Positions 47,855 to 60,263 of a stretch of 64,000 bases of DNA are shown one piece after another (within the stretch, counting starts at the first letter, position 1; each line of letters starts with the position of its first letter). The stretch spans positions 41,394,920 through 41,458,919 of the forward strand of contig NC_088170.1 in the NCBI RefSeq assembly GCF_028769735.1, in the 5' to 3' direction. This stretch comes from Zonotrichia leucophrys gambelii (taxonomy: Eukaryota; Chordata; Aves; Passeriformes; Passerellidae). The notes under the pieces were generated by a model that ran no database searches, was not told the origin of the DNA, and was given only the letters and a program-made list of their open reading frames with translations. A program made the position numbers and the translations under genes.

Positions 47855-48523
47855 CATTATTTTCCTGTAGGTTTGAATCAGCTTGCTTGCTTTTACAGGA
47901 AATTATATGTTCACATCTCCTTCAACTTAATTGACACCAGGGAAGTGCCACACACGTTACTTCCAACATTTAGGTCTCAAGTGCATGAACAACATTCCCA
48001 TCATCCATTAGGTACCCACCCAAACCAGACTTTGTCATCATACAAGTGAAAGCAGCTAAGTAAACATAAAAATCAGGTTTAGAGTATAAAAGAAAAATTC
48101 AGAATATTACTTATGGGGGAAGGGTAAGGGCAAAATTACAATACCTTGTGCTATGGGGCCTTCTGGCCTGGTTGAAAACACTGTATGCTATGGTAATACA
48201 GTACCAATGCCAAGAGAACAAAGTTTTAATGACCCCGTCTCCCACCACCCCAAATTCCTCCTAATATGGGGGACTTTTCCTCCATTATGTAATTGCAGCC
48301 TGTACTATTTATTTTAGCATTGATTGGAAGGGTTTTGCAGAAGAAAGAATAGTTCTAGAAACCGAAAGTTAATTGTATAAAATGAACTAGCTAAGGTGAA
48401 CTAATGCACAAAACTATACAGAAGGAAATCAAAAGAGACATTCTACTTTGTTCATGGACTACAGGACAGTACAAAAAATCACAAACTTAAAATCAGCCTC
48501 TCTCTTGAGGGTCTCACAGGTTT

Positions 48524-48705
48524 CATTGAATCATCAATTGTTAAGGGGTTGGAAGGGACCTTAAAGATCATCTGTAATCCCTGCTGCCATATGCAGGGGC
48601 ATCTCCCACTAGACCAAGTTGCTCAAGACCTTGTCCAACCTGGCTTTGAACACTGCCTGTCTAACATTCCTTCCTTCAGATCAGTTTAGATCCAACTCTG
48701 TTCTA
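48524..48705 (-). repeat. CR1 LINE 3' end fragment, minus orientation
   Basis: GGGTTGGAAGGGACCTTAAA, GATCATCTGTAATCC, GCAGGGGCATCTCCCACTAG, ACCAAGTTGCTCAAGACC and TCCAACCTGGCTTTGAACAC are the reverse complement of the CR1 3'UTR, the most characteristic bird repeat signature in the window. The terminal octamer is decayed to CATTGAATCAT. After the TTGAACAC segment the alignment skips ahead, indicating an internal deletion. Confidence 0.9.
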
Positions 48706-51700
48706 CTGCTCCACCAGAAAAGAATAGAGAAAATATTCATAAATTTACAAAAAGTACTGAAGCCCTCATTATTTTTTGAAAAGGAGGGGCAGAAGGTAAA
48801 GGGGAGAGTGTCACAGTTGAGAGCCACGCTGTTTTCAAATAAAGGCTAATGTGTGCATACCAGCACTACTTTTACACACCACTGCCAAAACTGATAAAGT
48901 GCAAAGTTGTCTTTGCAGTGACACTACACACAGAGCAGAGCTCTGAAAATCAGGGGCTGAAATGGTACACTTTGGGCCATCAGTGTTCTAAGTTGGAAAT
49001 AATTTTCATGACTCTCTTCCCTACTACCAAAGACATGGATGAGTTGCTAGTTCAGGATTCAAATTGCTGTTTGACTCTTAACAGGCCTCTACATACGACA
49101 AGCTCTAGACATTTATGTAATCCTTGGCACCTCAAGGCTTTGCCACAACCTCTGGGAATATATTTGTAAGATTTTAATTCAAAGGGTTGAGTTATGCATA
49201 TGAGCTAACACCCTGCATATGATCACTGAGCTAGCTGCAGCACTGCAGACCCATCCCAAAACCTGCTACCTTCATCTACAACAGTCCTGTCAGCAGTTCA
49301 TGCACATGTCAAAATTATCAAAGTGTTTGTCACTATTTTTCTGAGAAAAGAGGAACCCTTGCAACACATAGAAAGACACAGATATATATCTTTGCATGAT
49401 TTCAGTAAAAACATGCTTTTCTTATTAAAATGTGATGCTATTCTGTGATTATAATAATCTTTTTTCCTGGGAAATTTATGACTCAGTATGTGTAAATACT
49501 CATCTCAGGGGTCTGCCCTTGTGGTGGCTTTGGCCACCTACAGATCTTCTCACTGTGTTTGTGTGTGAATTGCACCAGAGTTGTGTGCATAACAGATTCT
49601 CCCTTCTTTTGGCTACCCTATCCATCTGGGTGCTTGCCAAGTATGTTGGCTGGCTACCTTATTAGCAACAAAAATGGGACTTGAGTCCCAGCAAGATTCT
49701 GGGGGAAGCTGGAGGTCTCCCTGTTGACTGCAGTGGTGCTCAACCACTTCCACCACTTCAGCAAGGGCTTTCCAGTGCATGCTTGTGGACTCCGATTGCT
49801 TTAGTCCTGCAGACTGTGGAGAGCTTTTGATTACACTTAACTTCAGCACAGGCTAAGGGCACTCCACTGTCACTAGATAACCTCATTATATAATGCAGTT
49901 CTGTGCATGTACTGTGCTCTCCAGTTGGTTCCCCCATAAGGCAGGTTCATGTATGTGGAAATCTGATGGGTTTTCAGCAGCAGAGGCAGATTCCTGGCTA
50001 ACCATGCACCAGCATTTCTCTGGAGCCACAGCTTTCCCAGCAAGGCTACCACATGTTCACAGTCTGGATCTGTCTCACCTCAAGCCCCAAGTGCCATGCC
50101 TAGGCCAAGCCACATGTGACCCCAACATGCTGATCACCCCTACGTGGCATGGGATCAAGCCTTAGTAAGAAAGCTGAGCTGATGTTTCCAAGAAGCAAAA
50201 AGAAAGGGAGCAGTTTGTGCAGCACAATGTCATTGCCGGTGGTATTTTCCAGACTAACAGTAAACTTGGGTTGTTTACTGGATCCCAAACTTTTCTTTGC
50301 ATGTATACAGGAAAACAGATGCTTCCCACCCCTGGGCCCCATGCCCAAGCAGGCTCCCTCAGCAACATCACAGGCAGGGGACAAAAAGCAGGGCAGCAGA
50401 GACATTGCTTCCTGCCTCTGTCTGCTTTGAGCTGGCGATACAGCATTATCTATCCTGCACACTCCTTGCCAGGCTATCAGGCGGGCTCACAGCGTGCCGT
50501 TTGCTTTTCCTGCTCCGTAGGAACAGCTGCTGCCTCCGCTCCCAAACAGGGAACAGAGGCCAGGGCTTGCAAGCACTTTGGCTCAAACAGGACACATGGG
50601 GCAGGGATGAGAGAGCTGGGAAGTGAGCCACATCTCCCAGAGCCTGAGCAGGTGGGTGCCCCAGCTACTAGGCTGCCTTTCATTTTCCAGCATTAAAGGC
50701 CTGGCATGGTCCATCCAGAACCCTATCTTCAGTAAGCCTCAGGTGCAGTCCTCCAATTGATTCATTTATGCCAGCATAAATTAAACTTCAGGCTCTTCCA
50801 ATGAATTAAAGAGGCAAAGGTGAAATAGAGGACAAAAGCATGTGCCTGGACATATATGTAACCATTTGACTTCAGGATGGCCACCTGTCAGTCTTTTGCC
50901 TCTTCTTCTGAAGCAGTGGTGCTGGTCCCAGCCTGTGCCAGGACTGTGATTTAAAATGCCCTTCTGTGGTCCAAAGAGGATCTTTCTTCAGCTTTCTGCC
51001 TGAAGAAAGGGACACAGGCTGCTTGAGGACGTGATGCACTCACTGTTCCCCTCTCCTGTGACATTTCTTTATATAAGCAGCCGAATAGCAAAACATATCA
51101 GTGTTCATTACTAATTTTGTTATTTATAGTGAGCTGCCACAGATGGAGACTGCAGCACCATTCTATCTTTAGGGCGTAGTGCCTGCCTGCCCGTACAGAC
51201 AATTGGTAATTAGCACAAGAACAAGTTGTTTACCTATTCTCAAACATAAATAAATAGGAGACCCATTTATCCATCAAAATTCAACTGCCTCCCTTTGCCA
51301 GATCTCCAGGTTAACTGCTTAATGAATAGAGCTCATCACTTCGGGCACTTAAGCAAATATAAAAGTGCCTTTAAAGGAAATTAAATATGCAATAAAAATT
51401 AACCAGCCATACACTGAACAAATAGCACTTAGATCACAAGAATCATAAGCACAGGACAAGATGAAGGACACAGGGATGCCAAGCAGAGGTGTAGAATTGG
51501 ACTAACCAGTACGTAGGGGAAATGTAGTACATATATCCTACTTAATCCTGACATGTGCACTTCCTAGCAGTACAGCTGCCCAGCTCTGAGCCCATCACTC
51601 CAAGTGAATCCTTGCACAAGCTTGAAACTGGAGAAAAAGAGGCAGAGAGGGCAATTGCAGTTCTTCAAGTAAAATCAATCCCATGTATGCTTTAAGAGGA

Positions 51701-52368
51701 CTTTGTATGCCTTGGGTGGCAGGACCCTTCCCAATGGAAACAGCACACAAGCCAGGGAGAACATATGACTTTTTCTATTTTTATTGCTGATTCCAATCCT
51801 TTGTTTTCTTTTATTCATAATACCCACCCCTGAAGGTAGAGAAGAACAGGCTTTATGAATAGATGGACTCTGTGAGTTGCTCCTAAGTGTTGGCCCCGCT
51901 TCCTTCTTTCTTTGTCCCCCCACCCTCCCTGTGATGGGAGGAGTGCACTCACTATTAAGGCCAAAGCAGTCAGTGTGGAGAAGAGAAAATAACCCTTGTC
52001 TTTCTCACCATTCAGGTGTTTTCAGCATCTGAAAGTGTTCACTTGCTCAGGCTTGCAAGTGCAACAGTGTTTTACATGCATATGGGTGTACACAAATCCT
52101 TATGTACAGAGTGGGAAAGCTGCTATCACACAGCAGAAATGGGTCAGATCTGAGGAATTCTGCCAGGCCTCCATTTTCAATCATATGGGATCAAGTAAAG
52201 CGCTATTTGCTCACTGCCCTATCATCCAGGCAAACTTTATTTGGCCTTCTTATTATGCATTTTACAGCATCCAGGAAGGGGGTAAAAGCCACTAAATAAA
52301 AGCAAATTATTCCAAATACAGTGGCTGGGGGGGAAAAAAACTAATGAAAGGGTCCTTTTGTCTTTCAG
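48706..52368 (+). other. SYN3: SYN3 intron segment upstream of the first SYN3 exon; CNE-like stretch 51060-51460
   Basis: No gene. The stretch at 51060-51460 has AT-rich, non-repetitive sequence with CAATTGGTAATTAGCAC, ATAAATAAATAG and E-box (CAGATG) words. Its texture resembles conserved noncoding elements and it lies about 1 kb before the exon. The intron ends in a good acceptor (CTTTTGTCTTTCAG). The overlapping ORFs at 50100-50700 clash in all frames and look random. Confidence 0.5.
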
Positions 52369-52431
52369 CTCACAACTCCAAATTTTCCTGTAGTGGTCAA
52401 GCTGGGACATGCTCATGCTGGAATGGGGAAG
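52369..52431 (+). CDS. SYN3: SYN3 internal coding exon, ATP-grasp phosphate-loop region
   Basis: Synapsin III is a phosphoprotein on the cytoplasmic face of synaptic vesicles; synapsin C domains have an ATP-grasp fold and bind ATP. This exon is 63 nt, phase 0 at both ends, and encodes LTTPNFPVVVKLGHAHAGMGK. It follows a TCTTTCAG acceptor and ends in AAG|GTAAGTAAG. The VVVK lysine and glycine-rich GHAHAGMGK loop are hallmark nucleotide-binding residues of synapsins. It joins in frame to the exon at 61907, giving GMGK-VKVENQ, which is continuous in the family. It is too short to show up as a long ORF. The paralogue assignment rests mainly on the next exon and on the nested TIMP3. Preceding SYN3 exons were not found and probably lie left of the window, beyond TIMP3. 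Confidence 0.95.
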
Positions 52432-52442
52432 GTAAGTAAGTC

Positions 52443-52468
52443 AAAAAAAAAAATATATATATATATAT
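52443..52468. repeat. A11 plus (AT)n tract next to SYN3 donor
   Basis: An A11 run (52443-52453) passes into about eight AT dinucleotides, starting 11 nt after the exon-intron junction. It is a microsatellite likely to vary in length, close enough to the donor that length changes could affect U1 context or structure. Confidence 0.9.
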
Positions 52469-54354
52469 CTGGAAACAGATACATATGTTGCTCAGCATTC
52501 CTGTGATTATACATGGCATGTGACCAGCCAGCCAAGGGGTTAAAGCTCCCCACAACCTATCTGGGTCACACTGGCTGTTCCTGTGGGAGAAAAGGCCTTT
52601 TTCCACTGTCACGCACTTGGAGACAGGCAGTGGGATTGGGTTGGAGACTGTCTGGGATGCGGGAAGGGGGGTTGGTGAAGTGTGGGGGAAAAGCTGCCTG
52701 GGCTGAAGTCATTAGGCTTGTCTTTTATACATTTTTTCTTCTCCTGAAAGTGGTAGTGTTGTTTATTCAAGCACCTGTAAAGTGCAGCTACACCCCATAG
52801 CACTCACAATGAGGAGCTGTGGCACTGGGCTTCTTGAGCGCATTATGATGACCTTATTCAAAAAATGGGAGCCCTTCAGTTATTTTTTTCCTCCTTGCAA
52901 GGAAGAACAAGACCTTACAAAGCAGAGTGGCTGGTTGCCTGCCAAGGAATCCTGAAAAACAGTTCACTACCCAGAAGGACCTGTTTGTTTTTCCCAGGCT
53001 TTCTGGGATCTTTATTTCCCAGTGAATTAGCAGCCCCTGTTTTTTGGGGTGACTGGGCTCCCCTTTCAGTGAGGCATCACCCGCACATTCCTACTGCACT
53101 TGAGTCTTGTCTTTCTTGCATATATCTTTTCAAAAGGCATCCCCTCTCTGTCTAAAACTTGGTTTGTTCAGAAGTACAAAATTGAGGTATCATCTCTGAA
53201 TCCAAATGAGTGGTACATGAGCTTCGTAACTGATACGCCTGTCGCAGTGCCTCACTAGAGCAGACAGATCTCCCGGCCCCACACTTTGACTGAAAAATAT
53301 ATATAGTTACACCAAATTTAAACTTGGTACAGTTTGTTTGTTGTGGTCTGGAAACAGAAGCCCTTTCTGGCTTGCTGGATTGCACATGGAGGATCTAATA
53401 ATCTTTCTTGCTCTGCTTGCAATGTTCCGCTGTCTGGATGGTAGCTGCTGGGGAGGAAGTGGGCACAGATCCCTGTGCCAGCGGTGGAGTTGGCTTTCAG
53501 CATCCAGGAACAAACATGTAAATAAGCAGGAAATGTTGGTTAATATATTGGTACTGCCCATGATAAGCAGGCAGAGGTGTCATTGAATTAGAGTGTGTGC
53601 AGACAGCCTAGGGGTGCTTGTAGGGAGCCATTAACTTGTTCCTAGGAAGGGTTCAATTAACAAAAACCAACCAGGACAAACCAGGAGGAAAACCTCTCCC
53701 CTGAGACCTTGCAAGCCTGCATGTCTCTGACTGCTCTGCCATTTCACTTGTAATGCAGGGCTTCATGTGTCTCATGCACCAAGGCTCCTTGGTGGCTACA
53801 GAAATGAGGGCAGAATCAGAGACAAGTACTCCAATCTCAACAGCATTTCCAGACAAAACTCTCAGCAGAACAGTTAGCTATTGTCTTCTGCAGCACACAC
53901 CAGATCTTCTTCCATCTCATCATTTCCCTCCCTTTTTATTCTTTAATTATATTGATTTTTGCTATCACAAGTTAAGGAGGAAGAGAGTTTCTATTCAGAC
54001 TCCTGGTACAATTGTACTCAGAGGTACAAGAAGGGTATGTAGGAAGTCATTCCAGATACAGATAGGCTAACAGCCAGCATCTTAGAAGAAAGAATTGATC
54101 TGAAGCCAAGTTTACTTTAGTCCATTATGAAATTAGTGACTACTAGCAAAGTCTGGATGTGCATTTGGGCACAGAGTTTCCACACTGCTCGTTCAGTAGA
54201 TGGGGAAGGTACAGGAAGCAAGGGTTGTTGACCTTATGGTTTTAGTTTGGGCCCTTCTCCAGTCACAAGCAGCCTGAAGGAAAGTTGAGACTGACTAAAT
54301 TTTCTCTGTTCAGTCTCACTCCATTTCATTGCAGAGCAAAAAAAGAGAGAAAGG

Positions 54355-54458
54355 TAAAATAAAATAAAATAAAATAAAATAAAATAAAATAAAATAAAAT
54401 AAAATAAAATAAAATAAAATAAAATAAAATAAAATAAAATAAAATAAAATAAAATAAA
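54355..54458. repeat. (TAAAA)n pentanucleotide array
   Basis: About 20 near-perfect TAAAA units in a row, ending in TAAAGA. On the minus strand it reads TTTTA and yields a false FYFIL-type repetitive ORF. Such low divergence suggests recent expansion and length polymorphism. Confidence 0.95.
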
Positions 54459-57400
54459 GAATAAATCAGTTGGTTTAAAAGGCAAGTAGCAAGAATTTGT
54501 TTCATGGTTTTTTTTGAAACAGTAAGGTTCAAGCCCAAGCAGGACTGACAAAAGAAACTGCAGAAAATACGAGGAGAAATACAGAGAAACGCAATTATGG
54601 GTATACTAGGAAAGTAACACCTAAAAAATCAAACCTACAATAAAGTAATGCAGAAGAGGAAAGTTCTCAGGAGACATTATGTTGTTTTTAACCATCATAA
54701 TGCAAAAGCAATAACCAGTGAGATTAGAGAGAGCTAAATTATTTCCTTGCACTGGTTTTCAGAATTAGAGTTGATAGCAGGAAATAGCAGGTCTTTAACT
54801 ATAAAATATACATAATATGAAAAGAGATAGGTTTGCTTTTGGTTTGATGTATGCAACAAAGTAAATGTTAATAAAGCACCTGCGTCAGGTCATGTTTTGT
54901 ATTAAACCAGTGACTGGAAAAACAAAAGAGAGAATTACCAATATATTAGCCAAAGTACACATGTGAGTATTAAAATAGTACTCACTGCAACAAATGATGC
55001 CAAGATAGTGAGCCATGTACGTGTACCTGTAATTGGTGCTTCAAAGGATGTCAGCATTCAGTGTTATTACAACAGAAATTGTCAAGGAAGTAGTTACTTT
55101 TTATTTGTGTTATTAACAATAAAATCACATGTAATGGGAGGCACCAACACATAGAAGAATGAGCAAAGATGGGAAGTCCAGGCACTGTTATTCTTTATTT
55201 GTCTGAGGCAGTGGCCAGGAGCCAGAAGAATTCTGGATGCAGAAAAGGCCTCTTCCCCAAAGAGTTCCACCATCTGCTTTCAGGGAGATTTGTGTCATTT
55301 CACAGTTTTCTTCAGTTTCTCTGTGTTACACACTAGAGGAATTATAATGATTACCTAATACCTGTTGCTAATTCATGTTCATAACCTTCTTGGCAGTGTA
55401 AGTGCTGAATGTTTCTTATTTTGCAATAATTGCTAGAAGGAGCATAATTATAATAGACTTTCATTTTCACATATTGTTTGTTTTGACACAATTTTCACCA
55501 AATTCACTCACCACATTTTTTAATTAGAGGGCTGAACAAAGAATCCTCAAAGCTAAAATGAAAAATAACCACAGTAGGGCTTGTTCAAAATAGGCTCTAT
55601 TGACTCCCTTCCCCTTAAGGGTAGGTGACCACAACTGTCTTTAGCCTGGGGGAGGAGCAGCTATTATTCAGGATCAGAAGCAAAAGGGGTAGCAGTACAC
55701 CATTTGTGAAAGAAATGCTCTTGCCAAGTGATGTGTGCATGTGAGGTGCACATGGAGATGGAGAAAACACATTTGCAATAACAGGCATCTTTTGAAAATT
55801 CCATTGAGAAATGCAGAAACAACAGCTTCTCTATTGACTTGAACAGAGACACCAGTAATAGCCTTCACCCAGGAACAGACAATCTTCTAATCTAAAAACA
55901 GAACACATGCCCCTCAGTCCCTCCCATGACCATCATTATCCTCCTTCCAAAATTTGGAGTCAGTTCATATTTCCATGGCTCTGGAAAATCATAACAAGTG
56001 CTCTCTGTGCTGCTGGCCCTGTGCAGTATCGGTACAAATAAAATATTTGTAGAAATACTGCTTAGACAACTGTTTACAATGGAGTCAGCAGAGAAGGACC
56101 TTTCTCATATTGTACTCAAGTTGCCCAAACTCACAGGATCAACTGTACCCAAGGAATCTTCCAGAAAAACGATGCATGGACCCTGAGAGATGTCTTTCCA
56201 TGTGCAGAACAGAACTGCTGTTTACCCAGCAGCTCCTTAGAGGTCCAGGCATTTTTAAGCATTGTGCAGTTTAAGCCTACCTACCCCAGAAGTGATTGGG
56301 GGTCTCTGTTGAATAAGGACAGCACTGCAGTGAGAAAGGAATAACACTTCTTCCTGACTCCGGATCTCATGCCAGAGCCCATGGAAAAGAATAAAGCTCT
56401 GAGTGTGCTAGTATTTGCCATTTGTGTGCTAACATGACCCTAAAGTGCCCTAGGAACAGAGCCCAGTACTGCAAATTCACTCAAAGAGCCTCTTCACCTC
56501 TTCCTGATCAGATCATGAGAAGGAAACAACTGCCAGATCTACAAAGAGAGGAAAACCAGTATCTGTTCATGTGACTTTACATATATTTATATCAATTATA
56601 TATATGTATATTTTGCTACTCCTACTTTATTTTTAGACCTCTCTAATTAGGTCAGTTTAAGAGTCACTCCTGTCTCTTCCTGCCCCATAATTATGTAAAC
56701 ACCTTCCCAGTACAAATCTTGGCTCAGATGAATTTATGACATTGTAGAAGAAAAACTTGTTGTTCGTAATAATATGTTTGGAGTTATTTTCTCTCTTACT
56801 GGATGGGAAAGTCTTCTCTGCTTCTTTTTTCCCCTGGTATAAATATAGCACAAACTAAACAGAGCCACTCTGTAATGTAAAAATACTGCAAGGTTTTTAT
56901 CAGGAAGGACAGCTCGTCACCTTGTCTCTCTCGGGACTGGAAATAGAATGTTCCAAAAGTGAGAGCTTTGAAAATCCAGTGTGCTAAAGGGGAAAGGAAG
57001 GGAAAGGGCTGCCTCAGTTTGTCAAGGAACAAATATTTTCTTTTAGAGAAGACAAATAATGACTTGACATGTAACATTCATTCACAACAGAGCAGCCCAA
57101 TCACTGCATTCCCACTGACTCATGTGTGAGGATGTTCCAAATGTCTTGAAAATAGCAAAAACATCCCCATTTCTTGCACATCAGTCTGGAAGGTTTTGCT
57201 GAACACAGGAAACAGTGACTGACCCAAGGCACCAAGGACCACAGCAGCCAAGACCTGGGCTCTGTACTAGGAGGGTTGAAAGCATTAAAGGCAGCAGATG
57301 GGGAACTTTAGTGTGAGGATAATAAAGAAATGCAGACCCCATTGTGACTTCACTGTTTTGGGGTGGGCCAAAGTTAGGCCTAAACTGATTGTGTGTCAGT

Positions 57401-60183
57401 TGGATTGGGTATTTTCTGAGAAGAAGATCATAATTTGGGGTAGAGGAAAGGAGATATTCAGGAAACCATCTGTACAGAACTGTTCCTGAAGACCCACTGT
57501 CCCAAGATGGTAGGGTCCCTACAGAAGGGCTGAGAGCAGGTCGAGATGGATGAAAAGTCACAAGCTTTGTGTGGCTGCACCAGTTCCTCTGGAGGAAAAC
57601 ACTCAGACCGTGCATTTTCATTTCAAGCCTACCAAGATTCAGTTAAACACCACATTGCCAAGTCCAGCCCTGGCTCAGCCTTGGACACTCACCTTCCAGC
57701 TGAACCTGGATCTAACCTCATTTTAAACACAGAAAGGGCTTCTGCAAGTTATCTCCAAAGTGATGTGTGTTTAGCCTGTAGGGCAGAGTTAACCTCAAAA
57801 GCAGAGTTCACACTCTGACACTCAAGGCAAGGCTAGGGCAGTCCTAGCAGACTAAAATAATTATGGCACTTTAGCTAAGCGATTAATTTTTCATGTGGCC
57901 ACATAATGAAAGCAAAAGGGGACTTCAAAGCCAGACCTTGCAGTGCTTAGACTAAGGATAAGGGAGGAGAGCTGTAGCCCTGAAACCCTGGTGTCCAGGA
58001 ACATCTGGGATGTAGAAGAGGCAGCAGATTAGGGACATGTAAGACAGTGGAAGCAGAAGTTTCTATCCAGACAGATCCTTCACTAAAGGAACCTGTGCTC
58101 ACAGATCTGAGGTGTGGCTCAGACTGCCCAGGAAATTGCCACAGTGGGGTTTTAACTCTGCCAGAACCGATCCAAAATCCTGCCTTGCAAGAAAGATCTC
58201 AAAACAAGGTCTGCAACAGGGATGGAGCAGAGTGTTTCTTCATGATCTGCTCCTTGGACTGCTCTCCAGCCAAAGGCAGAAAGATCAGTGCTTCTTGGGC
58301 AGGCTGAGGATGGTAACAGGTGCCAGATGCAGGTCATGTGGTGGCATCAGGCTCTGAGATGCCACCACAGGGCAAAGCGATGGTCACACCTGTGTGAGCA
58401 CGTCCCCAGCAAACCAGCCAGACTCCCCTTTCCAACAGGGAGCATGCTAGGGCATCACTGCTGCCTGGGTTAGAGAAGAGAGCCAGAAGGGAAGGAGGAG
58501 CTTTCTTACTCAGAAAAGGCATTTGTCAACACACTGACCCAAACCCTTCTTAATAGGTCACTAAAATGCTACAGCAAACAGCACCTTATGGCTTCAGAAT
58601 GAGTCTATTGCTGCTCAAACAGCCAGCACAGCTAAGCAAACAGGCTGCCAGGGCAGGGGCTGTGTTTGTATTCACTGTTTGCACACCTCTATGCACTTAA
58701 TGGGATATAGCATTTATCCTAAGAAGATTGCAAAATAAAAGGGGGCGGGGGGGATGGCTTCCTGCTGGTTTCTTTTCACCTCCTTTTATCAGTTTCATGT
58801 ATTGGCCAACCTGCCATTTTAGGAGACAGATTTGTCTCTTGTTAGGTAAATTGGTAACTTTGCACTAGATTGATTTTTAATAGTACCTTCTTAAATAATG
58901 CCCTCTGGTGTCACACTATAGCCATCCTGGCTTTGGTTATGTCTGGGATTTTTTCTCCTGTTAGGAAAATAGATATCTTATTGACATCTAAAAGGGTTAC
59001 AAGGCTGGAGGAAATGAATTATACAAAATTTAAAAGTAGAAAGCTAATAAAATGGGGGACTCGATAGATAAGGCAAGAAAATAAATCTAATTTGACTGTA
59101 ACTTGAGTGCTTCCTGTTTATGAAGTAATAACCGTACCCTGGGATAAACCAGCATTAACCCAGAACACGGCTGTTGTTTTGTCAAATTTGGCTGGCTTTA
59201 ACAATTAACAAATGGTGGCTCAGATTTCAGCTTTGGTGTGGTGATTATTTTGATGCCTGGTGGGAAATAAGGCTGTGATCCCCTACAAGGGGACTTCTGT
59301 GAGTTGCTTTTTCTGAAAAGTCCATGGGAAGTACTTTGGCAGAGGCCGGGGAAGATGCCAGAGCTGTTTCCTGAGGACTGTGCAGTGGTGTAGCACTGTG
59401 GGAGTCATCTTTATTTTTCATTTCTTACTTTGTGTCCTTGGTGAGTCCCCCCTCTTTATTAACCCAGCCTAAAGTCCTCAGGCCCATTAGAGAGAACACT
59501 TTCAATTGCTTTCCTTCTCTCCCTCTAGGGAAGGGGTGGTGAAGGAGGAGGAAAAGTGGACCCTTCCTTTCCAGACATCTGTATTTTTGAGGAAACATCA
59601 CATTTAACAAGATGAGCTCCTTTCTAGCAATATAATATGGTCTAATTCCAGTGTGGAGGGGGGAGCTGCATCTTTTCCTCTGCTCTGTGTCAAATGCTCC
59701 TGGGCTGAGGATGCAAATATTTCAGTTTGGGCCCAAAGACATCTGTTGCACAAGCACAGCACTTTGTTTCAAATCCTACAAACGTCCTTGTTCCAAGTAG
59801 GTCATTATATAATGGCTTTTGTATTTTCTCACTCCCAAAAGGGTGCGGGAGAATATGTTTTAACACCGTGTCAGTGTCGCCTGCCCTTGCAGTCCCTCCT
59901 GTGATCATCTCATCTGGGTGGGACTCTCTTGCTTGATGTCATTCAGCCCAGGGCAGCTCTTATCAGTGCAACAAAAATACCCAGCTCCAACACAGCCTGC
60001 ATTGTTTTCTCTGGTATTTTGCAAGTCCAGGCTCTGGGTTCCCTCTCGCATTCTCCCCGCTGCCTCCAGGGCATTCCTACCACCTCACCCTGCCCCGCAC
60101 AGCCCCTCTCAGACAGAAAGGGAAACAACACAGCCTAGAGCAATGGTTGCCTTTACATATCCCCTTTATATTTGTTATTTCCC
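54459..60183 (+). other. SYN3: SYN3 intron segment, no gene seen
   Basis: Intronic DNA between the pentanucleotide array and the cryptic exon. It holds the 12-bp hairpin at 58337-58369, a G-rich run near 58741-58756 (GGGGGCGGGGGGGA), and an AT-rich CNE-like stretch at about 59000-59260. ORFs are at most 146 codons and unrecognised. Confidence 0.5.
58337..58369 (+). repeat. Perfect 12-bp hairpin
   Basis: TGTGGTGGCATC (58337-58348) and GATGCCACCACA (58358-58369) are exact reverse complements with a 9-nt loop. In SYN3 pre-mRNA this would be a stable GC-rich stem-loop. It is too short for an ordinary pre-miRNA, and pairing does not extend outward. Confidence 0.8.
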
Positions 60184-60197
60184 TTTTTTTTTTTTTT
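60184..60197 (+). repeat. T14 polypyrimidine run
   Basis: Fourteen T, continuing into GGTACCCTCCCTTCCCACAG. Together they form an acceptor-like polypyrimidine tract for the exon-like sequence that starts at 60218. Confidence 0.85.
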
Positions 60198-60217
60198 GGT
60201 ACCCTCCCTTCCCACAG

Positions 60218-60263
60218 ATGACTGTCATCGCCCTCTGCTCCTTTCCTCAGCAGTTCCTGGATG
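60218..60263 (+). other. SYN3: Candidate cryptic or poison exon in SYN3 intron (46 nt)
   Basis: The sequence has a strong acceptor (T14, pyrimidines, CCCTTCCCACAG) and a good donor (GATG|GTGAGA) 46 nt apart, with no stop in the frame inherited from the previous exon. Because 46 is not a multiple of three, joining it between 52431 and 61907 shifts the frame and puts a TGA at 61915-61917. Inclusion would therefore truncate SYN3 inside the ATP-grasp domain, and the mRNA would be a target of nonsense-mediated decay. The 15 encoded residues match no known synapsin segment I recognise. It may simply be an unused decoy. Confidence 0.35.

Larger units (their letters stand above)
38001..48523 (+). other. 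SYN3: SYN3 intron segment, no gene seen
   Basis: Intronic DNA holding an L3-type tail (38665-38740), three 14-bp AT-rich tandem units (40384-40425), a possible reverse MIR (41865-41940), a 16-A run (42551-42566), an 18-bp-period duplication (42896-42926) and a bZIP-like palindrome (47843-47854). No exon recognised; ORFs reach 144 codons without domains. Confidence 0.5.

Noticed and set aside
51999..52016. Acceptor-like TTTCTCACCATTCAG before GTGTTTTCAG
   Set aside because: The following sequence does not encode the synapsin segment expected before LTTPNFP, and no donor fits.
54234..54551. 105-codon minus ORF rich in FYFIL, resembling a membrane protein
   Set aside because: Translation of the (TTTTA)n array.
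58337..58369. Hairpin considered as a microRNA precursor
   Set aside because: The stem is only 12 bp and pairing does not extend outward, so it is too short for a normal pre-miRNA.
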